Shown here in pieces: positions 29,701-39,087 of a stretch of 64,000 nucleotides of DNA. The notes under the pieces were generated by a model. It searched no databases, was not told where the DNA came from, and saw nothing but the letters and a program-made list of their open reading frames with translations. The stretch's first letter is position 1; every line of letters starts with the position of its first letter. Where the stretch lies: positions 558,001-622,000 of the forward strand of contig JAECYW010000001.1 of assembly GCA_023014335.1 (NCBI GenBank), in the 5' to 3' direction. Position numbers and translations under genes: made by a program. The stretch is from Galerina marginata. Lineage: Eukaryota; Basidiomycota; Agaricomycetes; Agaricales; Galerinaceae.

Positions 29701-31238
29701 TCAGACCGGCTAAAAAGGGTTCGGGATAACGAAGATGCACGTCTCCTTTAAGCATCCCTCTCACTAGCTGTATAGCCCGTTCTCGTGCCGCCCAATTGTG
29801 TTCAGTTTCTTTGCCCTGTAATGAAAACAGAAATAAACGGCGTGGTCTGGAGAATGAGGGAAGGGAATTAACCTCAAATGGTTTTAACATAGATGCGAAC
29901 TCGGTTTCTAAATCTCGACTCGATGCAATCTACAGTAGTATTGTGTTTAGTGAGTTGCATCCAACGAAAGGGAGGGATTCGACCCACATATACAGGCTGA
30001 ATCTCCACATTTTCCGTTGTTGGGGTCGAAGGCGGGGGTGGAGAGGACATAGCTGCCCTGCTTGGAGGTCTGGTCAACTCCTTGGAGCTCGATTGGCTGA
30101 CCGTTCTTGACATGCCCCCGTTAGTCTGGCTGACAAGTCTTGGTCGCTTGCCTTGTAGTGCAAGGCTTGGGGGGACGTATTCCTTCTTGCCATTTGGGGC
30201 ATCGCCATTCTCAGATCCTTCGCGACTTTGAGGGTTGCTTCCAACAGAGCTATGTCCGAGCAACTTGGAAAGTACGCTATCCACTATGGTTTTTCTGACA
30301 CCCTTTTTAGAGATCTCTTTCTTCAGATCTGCGCGAGCGGCATCTGTGACTCCGGGTCCGGAAAAGAGTTCGACAACCGAATGACGAGCACAATCGCGGA
30401 CATGAGGGTCGGTGTCCTCCAGGCAGTCTACAAGAAGAGATAGATAGGGCCGAATGGGAAATAGGTGATGTGCACGTCGAATGTGAACAAGAGTCAAGAG
30501 CGACTAGGATATGATGAATGAGATGATAATTTAAACCTTTGAAATAGAACACACCTGTTCTCGAACTTTCCAGACCTTGCTCGCTAGGCCACTTTCCTTG
30601 AGGTACCTCTCGAATATCGAAATAGGTGGTTCAACGCCTTTACCGGACTTCGAAGACATGGCACTTCCTCCTACACACCTGAAAGCATATCCGCCAAGGA
30701 GGACGAGAGTTTCGCGTGCTTTGATTTGAGCTTTTTCTTTTTCACCCAGTCTTTCAATTACTCCTCCTGGCTGGAGAAAGGAGGACAATGCTAGACGCAA
30801 GGTCGTGGCATCAATGAAGCTTGACGGCGAGGTGGACGATGTGGATGACGAGTTTGAAAGTGGGATACTTGACGATTGCGGGCTATTTACTGGCTTGGAA
30901 ATGAGAGAGGGAAGGATAACTGGTAAGGCTGATAAAGCTGCATTCGTTAAATGCAGGTTGGAGGTTCGCAGGGCCGACTTCAGGATGTTTATGAGATTCT
31001 CCGAATCAGGCACCTGAGGCGATTTGGTTTCAGTACGATGAACAGGGGACAGAATAGAAAGAGCGAACTTCAAGACCACCGTGTTCAAACTGTGCTTGGA
31101 GCTTTGTGAGAGCGTCTACTTTCAGATCGACGTCTGTCCAAGTTGATTATTAGAAGCCAACCCAATTTGTCGAGGTATCTCACCATTAGATTTGCATTGT
31201 ATCATAAGCTTCTCATAAGGCGACGTTCCCGGTTCCAT
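26790..31238 (-). CDS. STU1: CLASP/Stu1 microtubule plus-end protein
   Basis: Multi-exon gene, ATG at 31238 (MEPGTSPYEKLMIQCKSN) and stop at 26790-26792. CLASP-family proteins bind microtubules through TOG domains and promote rescue and spindle assembly. The N-terminal TOG-like helical region reads DVDLKVDALTKLQAQFEHG and LINILKSALRTSNLHLTNAAL. The CLASP-N domain follows with WAARERAIQLVRGMLKGD and ALADASPAVRESARSLFWVF, then a Ser/Pro/Arg-rich linker (about 27970-28950, probable microtubule-binding region) and a C-terminal helical domain (LLTYLFDKHSAR). At least seven introns are supported by frame and GT-AG sites. One junction near 31080 is off by one base (see findings), so the model is slightly uncertain there. 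It lies 135 bp from transposon debris at its 3' side. Confidence 0.9.
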
Positions 31239-31495
31239 AGTCCTGGTGCTGGTGAAGTGGACAGCTGGCACAAAGGTCCGCAGCGGTGTTGACGATGCTC
31301 GAGAGGGCGAAGAAAGAAGCTTATGTGTGTAAGTACTGCCATTTGGAGACGAGCTTCTGAACCCTGACCAGTCATTTATCACGCATTTTTAAGGGCCATT
31401 GATTGGCACACTGCATAGGTATGTACTATGTAACAGAAAACTGCCATCTACATAACATGTAACATGATATGGTTTCTTCTCTTATGATTACAGAT

Positions 31496-32030
31496 TCAAG
31501 TTATGACGTTGCCAATGTGAGGCTTCTGCACATCGGAGTGACCGAGAGATTTTCCAGGTTGAAGCTGATCCCGAATGCGTTGTTTCTGCAACGACGATGA
31601 GGTATTGTCAACTTTGTGAAGTAAGAAAATAACACGAACGAGAACTTTCAGTTCCGGGAATCCGCCCTCCACTTTCCTGTCCCACACCAATAACGGCGCG
31701 TCTAATCCTGGGATCGACAGCCAGACGCGAAAACGACCCGCAGTCTCATCCTTGTTGAGGGGAATGAGTGCAATGGAACCGATGGCCGGGGGAGGGAATG
31801 TCAAGAATAGCTCTGTCTGAACCCAGCTAGCACGGTGAAGCCTGAGTCCATTGAATCAAACGTATTCGCATGTGGGACAAGGGATATCATACCATCGACA
31901 CTGGATAGTCGCGGTGAAAACTGTATCACATCAAACTAGACCATATAATACGCACCCTGTCGCAAAATTCGATTGTCACTGTGGTCAAGGCTAGAGATTG
32001 TGGAAAGACAAAGGAGGATGGATCAGACAT
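31496..32030 (-). CDS. Rdx-family (SelW-like) thioredoxin-fold protein
   Basis: Start ATG at 32030 (MSDPSSFVFPQSLALT), stop at 31496. Exons join as VTIEFCDR, CRW, LHRASWVQTELFLTFPPP, then FRVWLSIPGLDAPLLVWDRK, VEGGFPELKVL and KQRIRDQLQPGKSLGHSD. This is the Rdx pattern: a beta-strand with a Cys-x-x-Cys (CDRC, Cys in place of selenocysteine), WVQTEL, and VWDRK-x-x-GGFPE-x-K-x-LKQ-x-RD-x-x-PG-x-x-LGHSD. The family is thought to act in redox control. The CDRC motif is assembled across an intron. It is divergent from Pch2, with about 110 bp between start codons. Function in fungi is not well defined. Confidence 0.9.
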
Positions 32031-32139
32031 CTTGAGCGCTCAGGCAACGGAATGGAGTTTCGTAACCTCATCTTGATCACGTGGTGCATGGACGCGTTGT
32101 TTGGACGCGTTCGTGACATCGATCTCTTCCTCGTCCTCC
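32031..32139. promoter_or_regulatory. Shared promoter gap between Rdx gene and PCH2
   Basis: The two genes are divergent and their first ATGs are about 110 bp apart, so the promoter elements must overlap or lie within 5' UTRs. A CACGTGG E-box-like site is at about 32079. No clear TATA box is visible. Confidence 0.4.
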
Positions 32140-33981
32140 ATGACCGCTGAGGATATTGTGGGACCTGCAGACAGCCCCATGGATGGCCGCGCAAGCCGCA
32201 ATAGAAAGGACGCACCAGTCACCAATCTTACCAAATGGGCGGTTCATAGTAAGCTGACCCCAGCAACTTTACTCTCCACTGAACTGAAAATATTCACAGT
32301 TGAAGTACGCTTGAAGCCTCGGGCATCCGCTCGTTTCGACACTATCCGAAATCTTGTGCATTCCTTTGTTACCTCGCTCGAACGCATTGCCCTTCCGTCC
32401 ACTCTGGATGGTTGGGAGGATGTTCCAGAGCTTGCCTCTTCTGTTGACAAAATAGTGGTGTGCGAATCGCAATGTCCTAGCCCATCCCTTACTTTGGAAG
32501 AGATGTCCCTTCAGATCTACGTCTACCAACCGTCCGACGGGGATACTTTTGAGGAGTTTTCCAATAGCTCGGGCAACAGAAACGACGATGACGACACAAT
32601 GGCGGCAAGCGTCTGCGAACTTCCGAATAGAACCTACGAAGGCCTGTGGGACTCCTTGATTTATGCGGGAAATATAAAAATGAAGCTCCTCGATTACATC
32701 CATGCGACGCTCGTGTTCAGTGATGCAAACGTTGATTGTGTGTCCAAGTTCCTTCTCTATGTCTCAGGCTACTTACTCGGTTTCTAGTTAATCTGATAAC
32801 GTGGAACCGTGTCGTTTTGCTCCATGGCCCTCCCGGTACTGGGAAAACTTCCCTTTGTCGTGCACTTGCCCAGAAGCTTGCTATCCGTTTATCACACCGG
32901 TAAGATCTTTTCACATCTTTCCTACCGGCCGACTTAAGCCACATCATGAAAGATACTCGCATGCCCGTCTCCTAGAGATTAACTCCCATTCACTCTTTTC
33001 AAAGTGGTTTTCCGAGTCCGGAAAACTGGTGCAACGGCTCTTTACAAGCATCACTGAACTAGTTGAAGAAGAGGATGGATTCGTGGTGGTGTTAATAGGT
33101 ATTGAAGTTCATATATATGCGCATTCTCGAGGTAATGAATAGCATAGATGAAGTCGAATCCCTGACAGCTGCCCGAGCAGGTGCGATGGCAGGCACAGAA
33201 CCGTCTGACGGGCTTCGGGTGAGCGTTGCCGTTCATTTTCACAAATATATACTGAGCGTAATTAGGTGGTCAATGCCCTTCTCACCCAGTTGGACAAACT
33301 TAAACAACGCAAGAATGTCCTAATAATGGCGACAAGCAATCTCGTCAAGGCGATTGGTACCTGTAAATTGTGAATATAACCTTCAGGCGTCCTCACCTTG
33401 CCACAGATACCGCTTTTGTGGATCGCGCTGATATTGTACAATACGTTGATCTTCCTTCCCGGGAAGCCATCTACGAGATTCTTCGTTCATGTTTATGCGA
33501 GATCATGCTCAAGGGCATCATCGCGCCTGTGGTATGTGGTTCCGAGACGGGGTAGCCTCATAAAACTCAATCTTTTCCATAGAATGTCCCAGCGCTAAAA
33601 CAAGTACAGATCTATGAGCTTGTGAACAAACCGACAGGCAGGTCAGACAATCTAGATTCCCAGGATAGGTCAAAAAATGTTGGGTTACACTTGCTAAACC
33701 TGGCAACAGAGTGTCGAGTAAATTTTTTCTTTCTGATGTCATTTTGTCTACTAAATCATGTTGCGTTTTAGGCTCAAGGAATGTCGGGACGTGCTCTACG
33801 ACGGCTACCTGTTTTGGCGCTGGCGCGCTACATCGGACTTGGGAACCTGGGCGTCGTTCGGTCTGCTATTCAGAATACCCATGCTGGACAGGATAGTCGG
33901 ATTACACCTGTCGAGGTTTGGCTTGACGGGATGGAAAAAGCAGTCAAAGACCGAGCTAGCGAAGCAGAAAAGTTAATATAA
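32140..33981 (+). CDS. PCH2: Pch2/TRIP13 AAA+ ATPase
   Basis: AAA+ ATPase that remodels HORMA-domain proteins in meiotic checkpoint and spindle assembly control. The start is taken as the ATG at 32140 ([13 protein letters not shown]); an in-frame TTG upstream is unlikely. After a family-typical N-terminal region, exon joins give [20 protein letters not shown] (Walker A GPPGTGKT), [39 protein letters not shown] (Walker B with DEVES), [43 protein letters not shown] (sensor region) and [18 protein letters not shown]. At least six short introns are needed. All ATPase signature residues are present. Stop at 33979-33981. Confidence 0.92.
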
Positions 33982-34406
33982 ATGATGATTTCCAAGTCCC
34001 TTTTTCGGTATCTCATCTTCCTCCAGTTTATTGCATTGCACTTCCATTGTAACTTGAAGCCCACATCCCTGCACATTTTACTGTACCCATTATAGAACCT
34101 GTCATTCTTTGGCCAGATACAATAAGAGCAATATTTCTATTTGCTCTTTGAATTGCTAGCGAACAGCACAACGCCATCTAACGTTACTTGAAACTGTATT
34201 ACAACGTGTTCGTAACGGCCGCGAAATGTACACGCATTGTCATATGCGACTGGTGGGCCGGACGTTGATGGTGGTGACACGCTGGGGTCGAGCACTGTAC
34301 AAGTTCATCACTAGGTATGCTGATGAACCAAAGTTGAAAGGCACTATCGAACTAAATTGCTTACCTACCATGAGTGAGCAAATGAAGATCCAGGACCAAG
34401 CAGATG
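33982..34406. other. Intergenic gap between convergent PCH2 and PPR gene
   Basis: 425 bp between two stop codons. It holds AT-rich DNA that would carry both 3' UTRs and polyadenylation sites. A plus-strand frame at 34226-34453 has no recognisable features and overlaps the end of the PPR gene, so it is not called. Confidence 0.5.
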
Positions 34407-36227
34407 TCATGGTTGAGAGAACTGGTGGTGTAGGACGGGTATTGGTGGAATAGGAGTCCTTGACCCGGCTAACAGAGGAGCGAATGTCGACATTTTCCGA
34501 GAATTGGGAAGCCGTGATCGAAATCTTGGAAGGTCTTCATGAGTCTCCTTCCGAGGTTTGAAGTTGACAATGTCCCTCCAATGCTCCCTCGTAAGGACCA
34601 GCCGCTCCTGCTCTGTGAGCAAGAAAACATCCTTACTTTGCCAAACGCGGCGACCTAGGCGCTCCTTCACTCGTTGATGTGTTCGACCAAGCACAAATTC
34701 AAGTTCTTGGCGAAATTCTTCGAGCTCAGAGATATTACGTTTTAAAACCTTTATGTGAACGTCAATTTGAAACGCTCTGAAAGTGGATAGTTTGGGTGGT
34801 GGTGGATTTTCTATGTCGAGTTCAAGAACAGGTGGTGACGGGGTTTTACGGACGGAAGGAGGCGAAACAAAAGGTTGACGTTTGTGTAGTTCTCTGTAAA
34901 TGGGCATATAGAAAGCGAGGTCCGCCTCCTGTTTACTGATCAGGTATGGCAATTGGGTCGATAGCCACTTCATAAGGCCTAAATTTTTGTCTCTGTTGCT
35001 TTCACCCATGACGGATAGAAGCATATGACGGTTGATAGCAAATCGAGGGGTCGGAACATCGTCAAATGGTTTGTCTTTGAAGAAGCGGTGCTTCACCATG
35101 TGTTTTAATGACCATGATAATGCGCGGTCAAGTCGTCTGGCTTGGATGATGTAATGGCGAGCGAAAATGGCATGTCCTTGTGTGCACAAATGACGCAAAA
35201 GTAGGGTGTATGTCGTTGTGTTGGGTATTGCAAAAGGCGGGCTAATTTTGGATGAGGATGCAACGTCAACAGGGATGCCAAAGTCATCATCTTCGTCTGA
35301 TTCGAAGGAATTGAAGAAATGCTGGTTGGCTTGTGGAAGAGGTTGTGTAAGAACCTCGAAGGCCTGAACGAGCTTTGAAACATTGCCCAGGTGACCGAGC
35401 ATATCGATTGTAGTGTTGAGGGCGGTGGTGGTAAACGGGAAAGGAGCAACGGGTATAGCTGTGTCTTGAGAGGTTGCGGATGGATCGGCATATTCCAATG
35501 CCACCCTATCAGGATTCGACAAGTCAATGCCATATCCCCACCGCATGATAGCTTCCAACCCTTCAAAGTCCAAAGTTTCCTTGAGAATTCGCAAAGTCAA
35601 ATCCAGATTGACGGTCGTCATTGGGATTCGATAGTGACGCATGTCGACCATATAGCTTTTAAAAACACTCTGCATGCCACCAACCACCTCTTCTCGCAAA
35701 TCTTTGGGAACAGGCAAGGTGAGGCGGTGGGCAATGGCCTGAAAACAGAATCCAAAGGTCTTGTGGTCCGGTATATGTCCTACGCGCTTCAGTTCCTCAT
35801 AGACCTGAGAGCTTCCCTCGTAGTAGCCAACTGAGGCAAATCGTTCAAGGACGTAGTTGTAGTCGTCCAAAGTGGGTCGAAGACCGAGGCTACGAATGTT
35901 CCCCATCAGGGTTTGAAAACGCGACTCAAAAACGGGAGGGGTGAAGCGGAATCGTCCAGCTGCCAACTGGCGGTTCAGCGTACGCCTAAGTTGCGATCTC
36001 GGGGGCGTACAACGACGCAGGACTTGCTGGTGAAGTTCAACCGGCATGGGTTCGTTGCCGAGGGCGGTAAGGAGATTGGTGTAGTTGGCCCATACGAAAG
36101 CAGGACTGGCATTGGTGGAGAGAGCGTTTGTGAGGTCCTGGAAGCCGGAGCGTTGTGCATGGCTAAGTGAGTCTGAGGACGAACAACGAGAAGAGTTGAA
36201 CGCTGCCCTTATGCAGCGACCTTGCAT
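34407..36227 (-). CDS. Pentatricopeptide-repeat-like mitochondrial protein
   Basis: Single-exon frame of about 606 codons from the ATG at 36227 (MQGRCIRAAFNSSRCSS), stop at 34407. The first 40 residues are Arg/Ser-rich and lack acidic residues, as in mitochondrial targeting sequences. PPR-type helical pairs are suggested by SLGLRPTLDDYNYVLERFAS and YYEGSSQVYEELKRVGHIPD, and by a C-terminal NTTTYTLLLRHLCTQGHAIF. PPR proteins bind organellar RNA and act in processing or translation. The C-terminal 200 residues (LELDIENPPPPKL, then charged helices) match no domain I know. Which mitochondrial RNA it serves cannot be told. Confidence 0.75.
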   Translation of the reverse strand: MQGRCIRAAFNSSRCSSSDSLSHAQRSGFQDLTNALSTNASPAFVWANYTNLLTALGNEPMPVELHQQVLRRCTPPRSQLRRTLNRQLAAGRFRFTPPVFESRFQTLMGNIRSLGLRPTLDDYNYVLERFASVGYYEGSSQVYEELKRVGHIPDHKTFGFCFQAIAHRLTLPVPKDLREEVVGGMQSVFKSYMVDMRHYRIPMTTVNLDLTLRILKETLDFEGLEAIMRWGYGIDLSNPDRVALEYADPSATSQDTAIPVAPFPFTTTALNTTIDMLGHLGNVSKLVQAFEVLTQPLPQANQHFFNSFESDEDDDFGIPVDVASSSKISPPFAIPNTTTYTLLLRHLCTQGHAIFARHYIIQARRLDRALSWSLKHMVKHRFFKDKPFDDVPTPRFAINRHMLLSVMGESNRDKNLGLMKWLSTQLPYLISKQEADLAFYMPIYRELHKRQPFVSPPSVRKTPSPPVLELDIENPPPPKLSTFRAFQIDVHIKVLKRNISELEEFRQELEFVLGRTHQRVKERLGRRVWQSKDVFLLTEQERLVLTREHWRDIVNFKPRKETHEDLPRFRSRLPNSRKMSTFAPLLAGSRTPIPPIPVLHHQFSQP

Positions 36228-36391
36228 CGCAGACGCGACAACCACGAAACAGAAAAAATGTATATCAAGTCGTAGTTTGAATTCAGGGCCAGTGCCAAAC
36301 AACCGCTACCGTTACAGGAGTCATATCGCAAAGTCCTTTGTACAATCGACGCGCGCTAGAAAGCGCAAAGTATTACATCCATACACCAATG

Positions 36392-36740
36392 TCATTGTCG
36401 CATCGCCTCCAATATTTCCATCGATGTTACGCTGTTACCTCGGATCACCTTGACCAAAAGGATGAGAATTAGTATTGCCCATCGATGCAAAACGCAGGTT
36501 TAACGTACCACTGTCCCAATGGGATGTTTCTGCGCTGGAGTGCTCTCCTCCACAGCATCGTCAATCACAAGGTTCAGAAATAGGTCATAACCGCGTAAGA
36601 CACCGCTGACTTTTCGCCCACCTTGGAGGTGAACGAATAATTTCTTATCCATAAACTAAAACAACAACGTCAGCGGGTTCCATTCCACATATGAAACGAG
36701 TTGAGACCTTTTTAAGCTCGGGTTGAGAGGCCTTGGACAT
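36392..36740 (-). CDS. SMX2: Small nuclear ribonucleoprotein G (SmG)
   Basis: Three small exons on the minus strand (36740-36708, 36655-36509, 36448-36392), each too short to show as a long frame. They join in frame as [29 protein letters not shown] with [18 protein letters not shown], and [18 protein letters not shown]. Sm motif 1 (LFVHLQGGR...G-x-LRGYD-x-F-N-L-V-D) and Sm motif 2 (VIRGNS) are both present, with the length (about 78 residues) and spacing of SmG. It is part of the heptameric Sm ring on spliceosomal snRNAs. LSM7 is less likely, because the VVIRGNSV and N-terminal ELKKFMDK patterns are those of SmG. Confidence 0.95.
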
Positions 36741-36990
36741 GGTTTTTGGTATTCGATGGTCGAGGAAAGGAAGAGACTTGTGCTTTGCCGTATTTGGTTA
36801 TTGCAAGCTATTTGTGACAACAATTCAATTATCAAACCATTCTCCTCTTCTCAGTATCGACGCAGCCTTTCTCAATACGAAATGTACGTTTATTGTTTTT
36901 ACCACTTGCCCGACCAACTCATCTTCATGGGTCGCTAAAACTTCTCCAGTCAGCTTCATCGCCCTGGTGCCATCTTACCAGATTATTATA
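36741..36990. promoter_or_regulatory. Divergent promoter gap, SmG and RGG protein
   Basis: 250 bp between the SmG start and the RGG-protein ATG. The stretch is open in the frame of the RGG gene, which can mislead start choice. It is T-rich before 36960 with CTTCTCCAG and CTTACCAG-like pyrimidine tracts, typical of fungal 5' leaders. No clear TATA box was recognised. Confidence 0.35.
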
Positions 36991-38784
36991 ATGGCGACTC
37001 CAGCATCTGCCCCCCTTGGAGGTGTCTCCTCCTCTTCAAACCCTACTCCCAGATGGGGAAGATCGGGAGAACCGGGAAGTGCCTTCAATGGACTTACTCG
37101 TCCAGGTCGCGGCGGAAGGGGTCGTGGAGGTGCTCGAGGCGGCCGCGGAGGAGGCCGTGGAACTGCTTCAAATAGAGAACCAAAAGCTGACGATGAGCAT
37201 CGAAGCAAGCCTGACAATCCGCAAGCCGCCGCCCAGCCTGCTGTAGCAGCTAAACCATCCGGATCATCTGTCTCTGCACCCGTCTCCGAGAAGCCGACTG
37301 CACCATCATCATCCTCTTCCAGACCAAAACCTCCTTCGCGCAGAGCTTCTAGGACAATTCCACCTGCTGTAAACACTCAGATTCAATCCGTGGAAATAGC
37401 TTCCGCACCCACATCTGCAAAGCCAGCGGTCAGAAGAAGACGGTCGCAAGCAAGCAAACCAAACGTTCCTCTTCCATCAAAGATCAACCCTCCTGCACCT
37501 AATGACAACCTCCTTCGTCCAAACAAGGCTCGTTTGGCGCCAGTCCCGCATACAGCCCCGATTAAAGACACTCCTCCCCACCTGAACCAAAGGTTTGACA
37601 TGCGGAACGATATCGACGCTCTTGTGGAACGCGTCAGAGCTGTGGCAATGGACAATAGACCTACAACGCCGGGTAGCCATATTGACTGGGCTGGTGATGA
37701 CGATGACAGCCTGCCAGATCTAGATGATTGGGGCGTCACCCCCGCAACTTTCATATCCAGCAAGGCGGATGTCATTTCCCCACTCATTGTTGGTAGTCTC
37801 AAGCCTTTACCCGATATCACCACCAACTCTTTCCCTGCAAGCCCGCTTAAACAAGTACAGGAAGTCGCAGCCACATCTGCAGAGCCTCCTGTTAAGGAGA
37901 AGAAGCAGGACAATCCTCTGGAAACAAAGCCCCCGACTGTCAGTCTCCCTCCCAGAGCAGCCGAACCAACATCCGCAAAAGCGAGCAACCTTACTTCGGA
38001 TTTCTCAAGTAGAAAACCTCTACATCCTTCTTTACCTGTCAAACCGGCTACTGGTCCGTCGGTTTCACAACTGAAATTGCGAGCTGGGGCGACACCCATG
38101 CGGAACTCAACCTATCCGAAATCTCCTATCAGCGCGACTAAGGATTCTTTTATGCCCAAGGTCAATCTACCATCAGAGCAAACAGCTTTAGCAGAGATTT
38201 CTGTTGATGAAGAGACATCGAATGCCGAAGTCTCTTCTGTCGTTGATGAGAATTCTGCTCACAGACCTGATGGTTTGACCATTGTGGAACCTGACGCCGT
38301 CCTCGAAGTTTCGTCGGCTCGTGAAGCCACCCACCAATCAAAGGAAGACAATGCCGACGCTGATTCTACCCTTGAGGGACTTGCTGCTTCTATCCATGCC
38401 CCCGGAGCCATCGCAGACTCGGTCTCCGCCCCGGCTAACATCTCCTCCTATTCCGACTTTTCTTCAGACCAACAGGGACCAACACTGACTCACACACGAG
38501 CGCATACCGTCGGCCGACCTTCCTCATTCCCCAAACCTCCACAAACTGATTATGTCCCGCGATTTTCGCGTTCAGGATACTCGACGCCTCGTGGGGGATT
38601 CGGCAGTTATCATTCTCGGACCCACTCTTCCCCCCCAGCTGGCAGCGCTATGGGAAACCAGCATCGCTCCCATAATGCCACCCGTCCTGTCATCACTGGC
38701 GACGCCATCTCACGATTAGCGAGAACTATCGGGAAGACAGGTATCTCCACCAAAGCACAAACATTTGGGTCATCCGGTGACTGA
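36991..38784 (+). CDS. RGG-rich low-complexity protein, unknown function
   Basis: Open from the ATG at 36991 (MATPASAPLGGVSSSSNPTP); an upstream in-frame extension is rejected because it has no coding character. Residues about 28-60 are a Gly/Arg block (RGGRGRGGARGGRGGGRG) as in RNA-binding RGG boxes, followed by roughly 450 residues of Ser/Pro/Ala-rich disordered sequence. A short acidic block, WAGDDDDSLPDLDDWGV, may be a protein-binding motif. The C-terminus has another Arg/Ser/Gly-rich stretch (SRSGYSTPRGGFGSYHSRTH). No domain is recognised. An RNA-related role is plausible from composition only. It is single-exon, unlike most neighbours. Confidence 0.7.
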   Translation: MATPASAPLGGVSSSSNPTPRWGRSGEPGSAFNGLTRPGRGGRGRGGARGGRGGGRGTASNREPKADDEHRSKPDNPQAAAQPAVAAKPSGSSVSAPVSEKPTAPSSSSSRPKPPSRRASRTIPPAVNTQIQSVEIASAPTSAKPAVRRRRSQASKPNVPLPSKINPPAPNDNLLRPNKARLAPVPHTAPIKDTPPHLNQRFDMRNDIDALVERVRAVAMDNRPTTPGSHIDWAGDDDDSLPDLDDWGVTPATFISSKADVISPLIVGSLKPLPDITTNSFPASPLKQVQEVAATSAEPPVKEKKQDNPLETKPPTVSLPPRAAEPTSAKASNLTSDFSSRKPLHPSLPVKPATGPSVSQLKLRAGATPMRNSTYPKSPISATKDSFMPKVNLPSEQTALAEISVDEETSNAEVSSVVDENSAHRPDGLTIVEPDAVLEVSSAREATHQSKEDNADADSTLEGLAASIHAPGAIADSVSAPANISSYSDFSSDQQGPTLTHTRAHTVGRPSSFPKPPQTDYVPRFSRSGYSTPRGGFGSYHSRTHSSPPAGSAMGNQHRSHNATRPVITGDAISRLARTIGKTGISTKAQTFGSSGD

Positions 38785-39087
38785 ACCTATAATTCACATC
38801 TAGCATTTTATTTATTTTGCATTCGACTTTCGTACCACTGAACTTCTTTCTCTCTTGATACCCTCACTCTGACCAAATATTCTAAATAATCCAGTACTGA
38901 TGTGCACACTTGTCCCATCTGATCATTGTCCTTATGTACCATAGCTTTTACATTTCTACAGTTTTTCTTGCTTGAAGTTTTTATTTGTAGGACGCTCAGC
39001 GAAATAGTAAAGGGTCTGACAAGCGTTGTGAATAGGAATTATACAGGATTGATCATTAAACAATGGGATATACAAATTATGAACCAA
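38785..39087. other. Intergenic gap, convergent 3' ends
   Basis: About 300 bp of AT-rich DNA between the RGG-protein and MDM10 stop codons. It presumably carries both 3' UTRs. Nothing else is seen. Confidence 0.5.

Noticed and set aside
32089..32139. Upstream start codons for PCH2 (ATG at 32089, TTG at 32101)
   Set aside because: The ATG at 32089 is in another frame and soon stops. The in-frame TTG is an unlikely start in a fungal nuclear gene.
34226..34453. Plus-strand frame between PCH2 and the PPR gene
   Set aside because: It overlaps the end of the PPR coding sequence on the other strand and shows no motif.
36733..36990. N-terminal extension of the RGG protein
   Set aside because: The open frame upstream of the ATG at 36991 has no coding character and would run into the SmG promoter.
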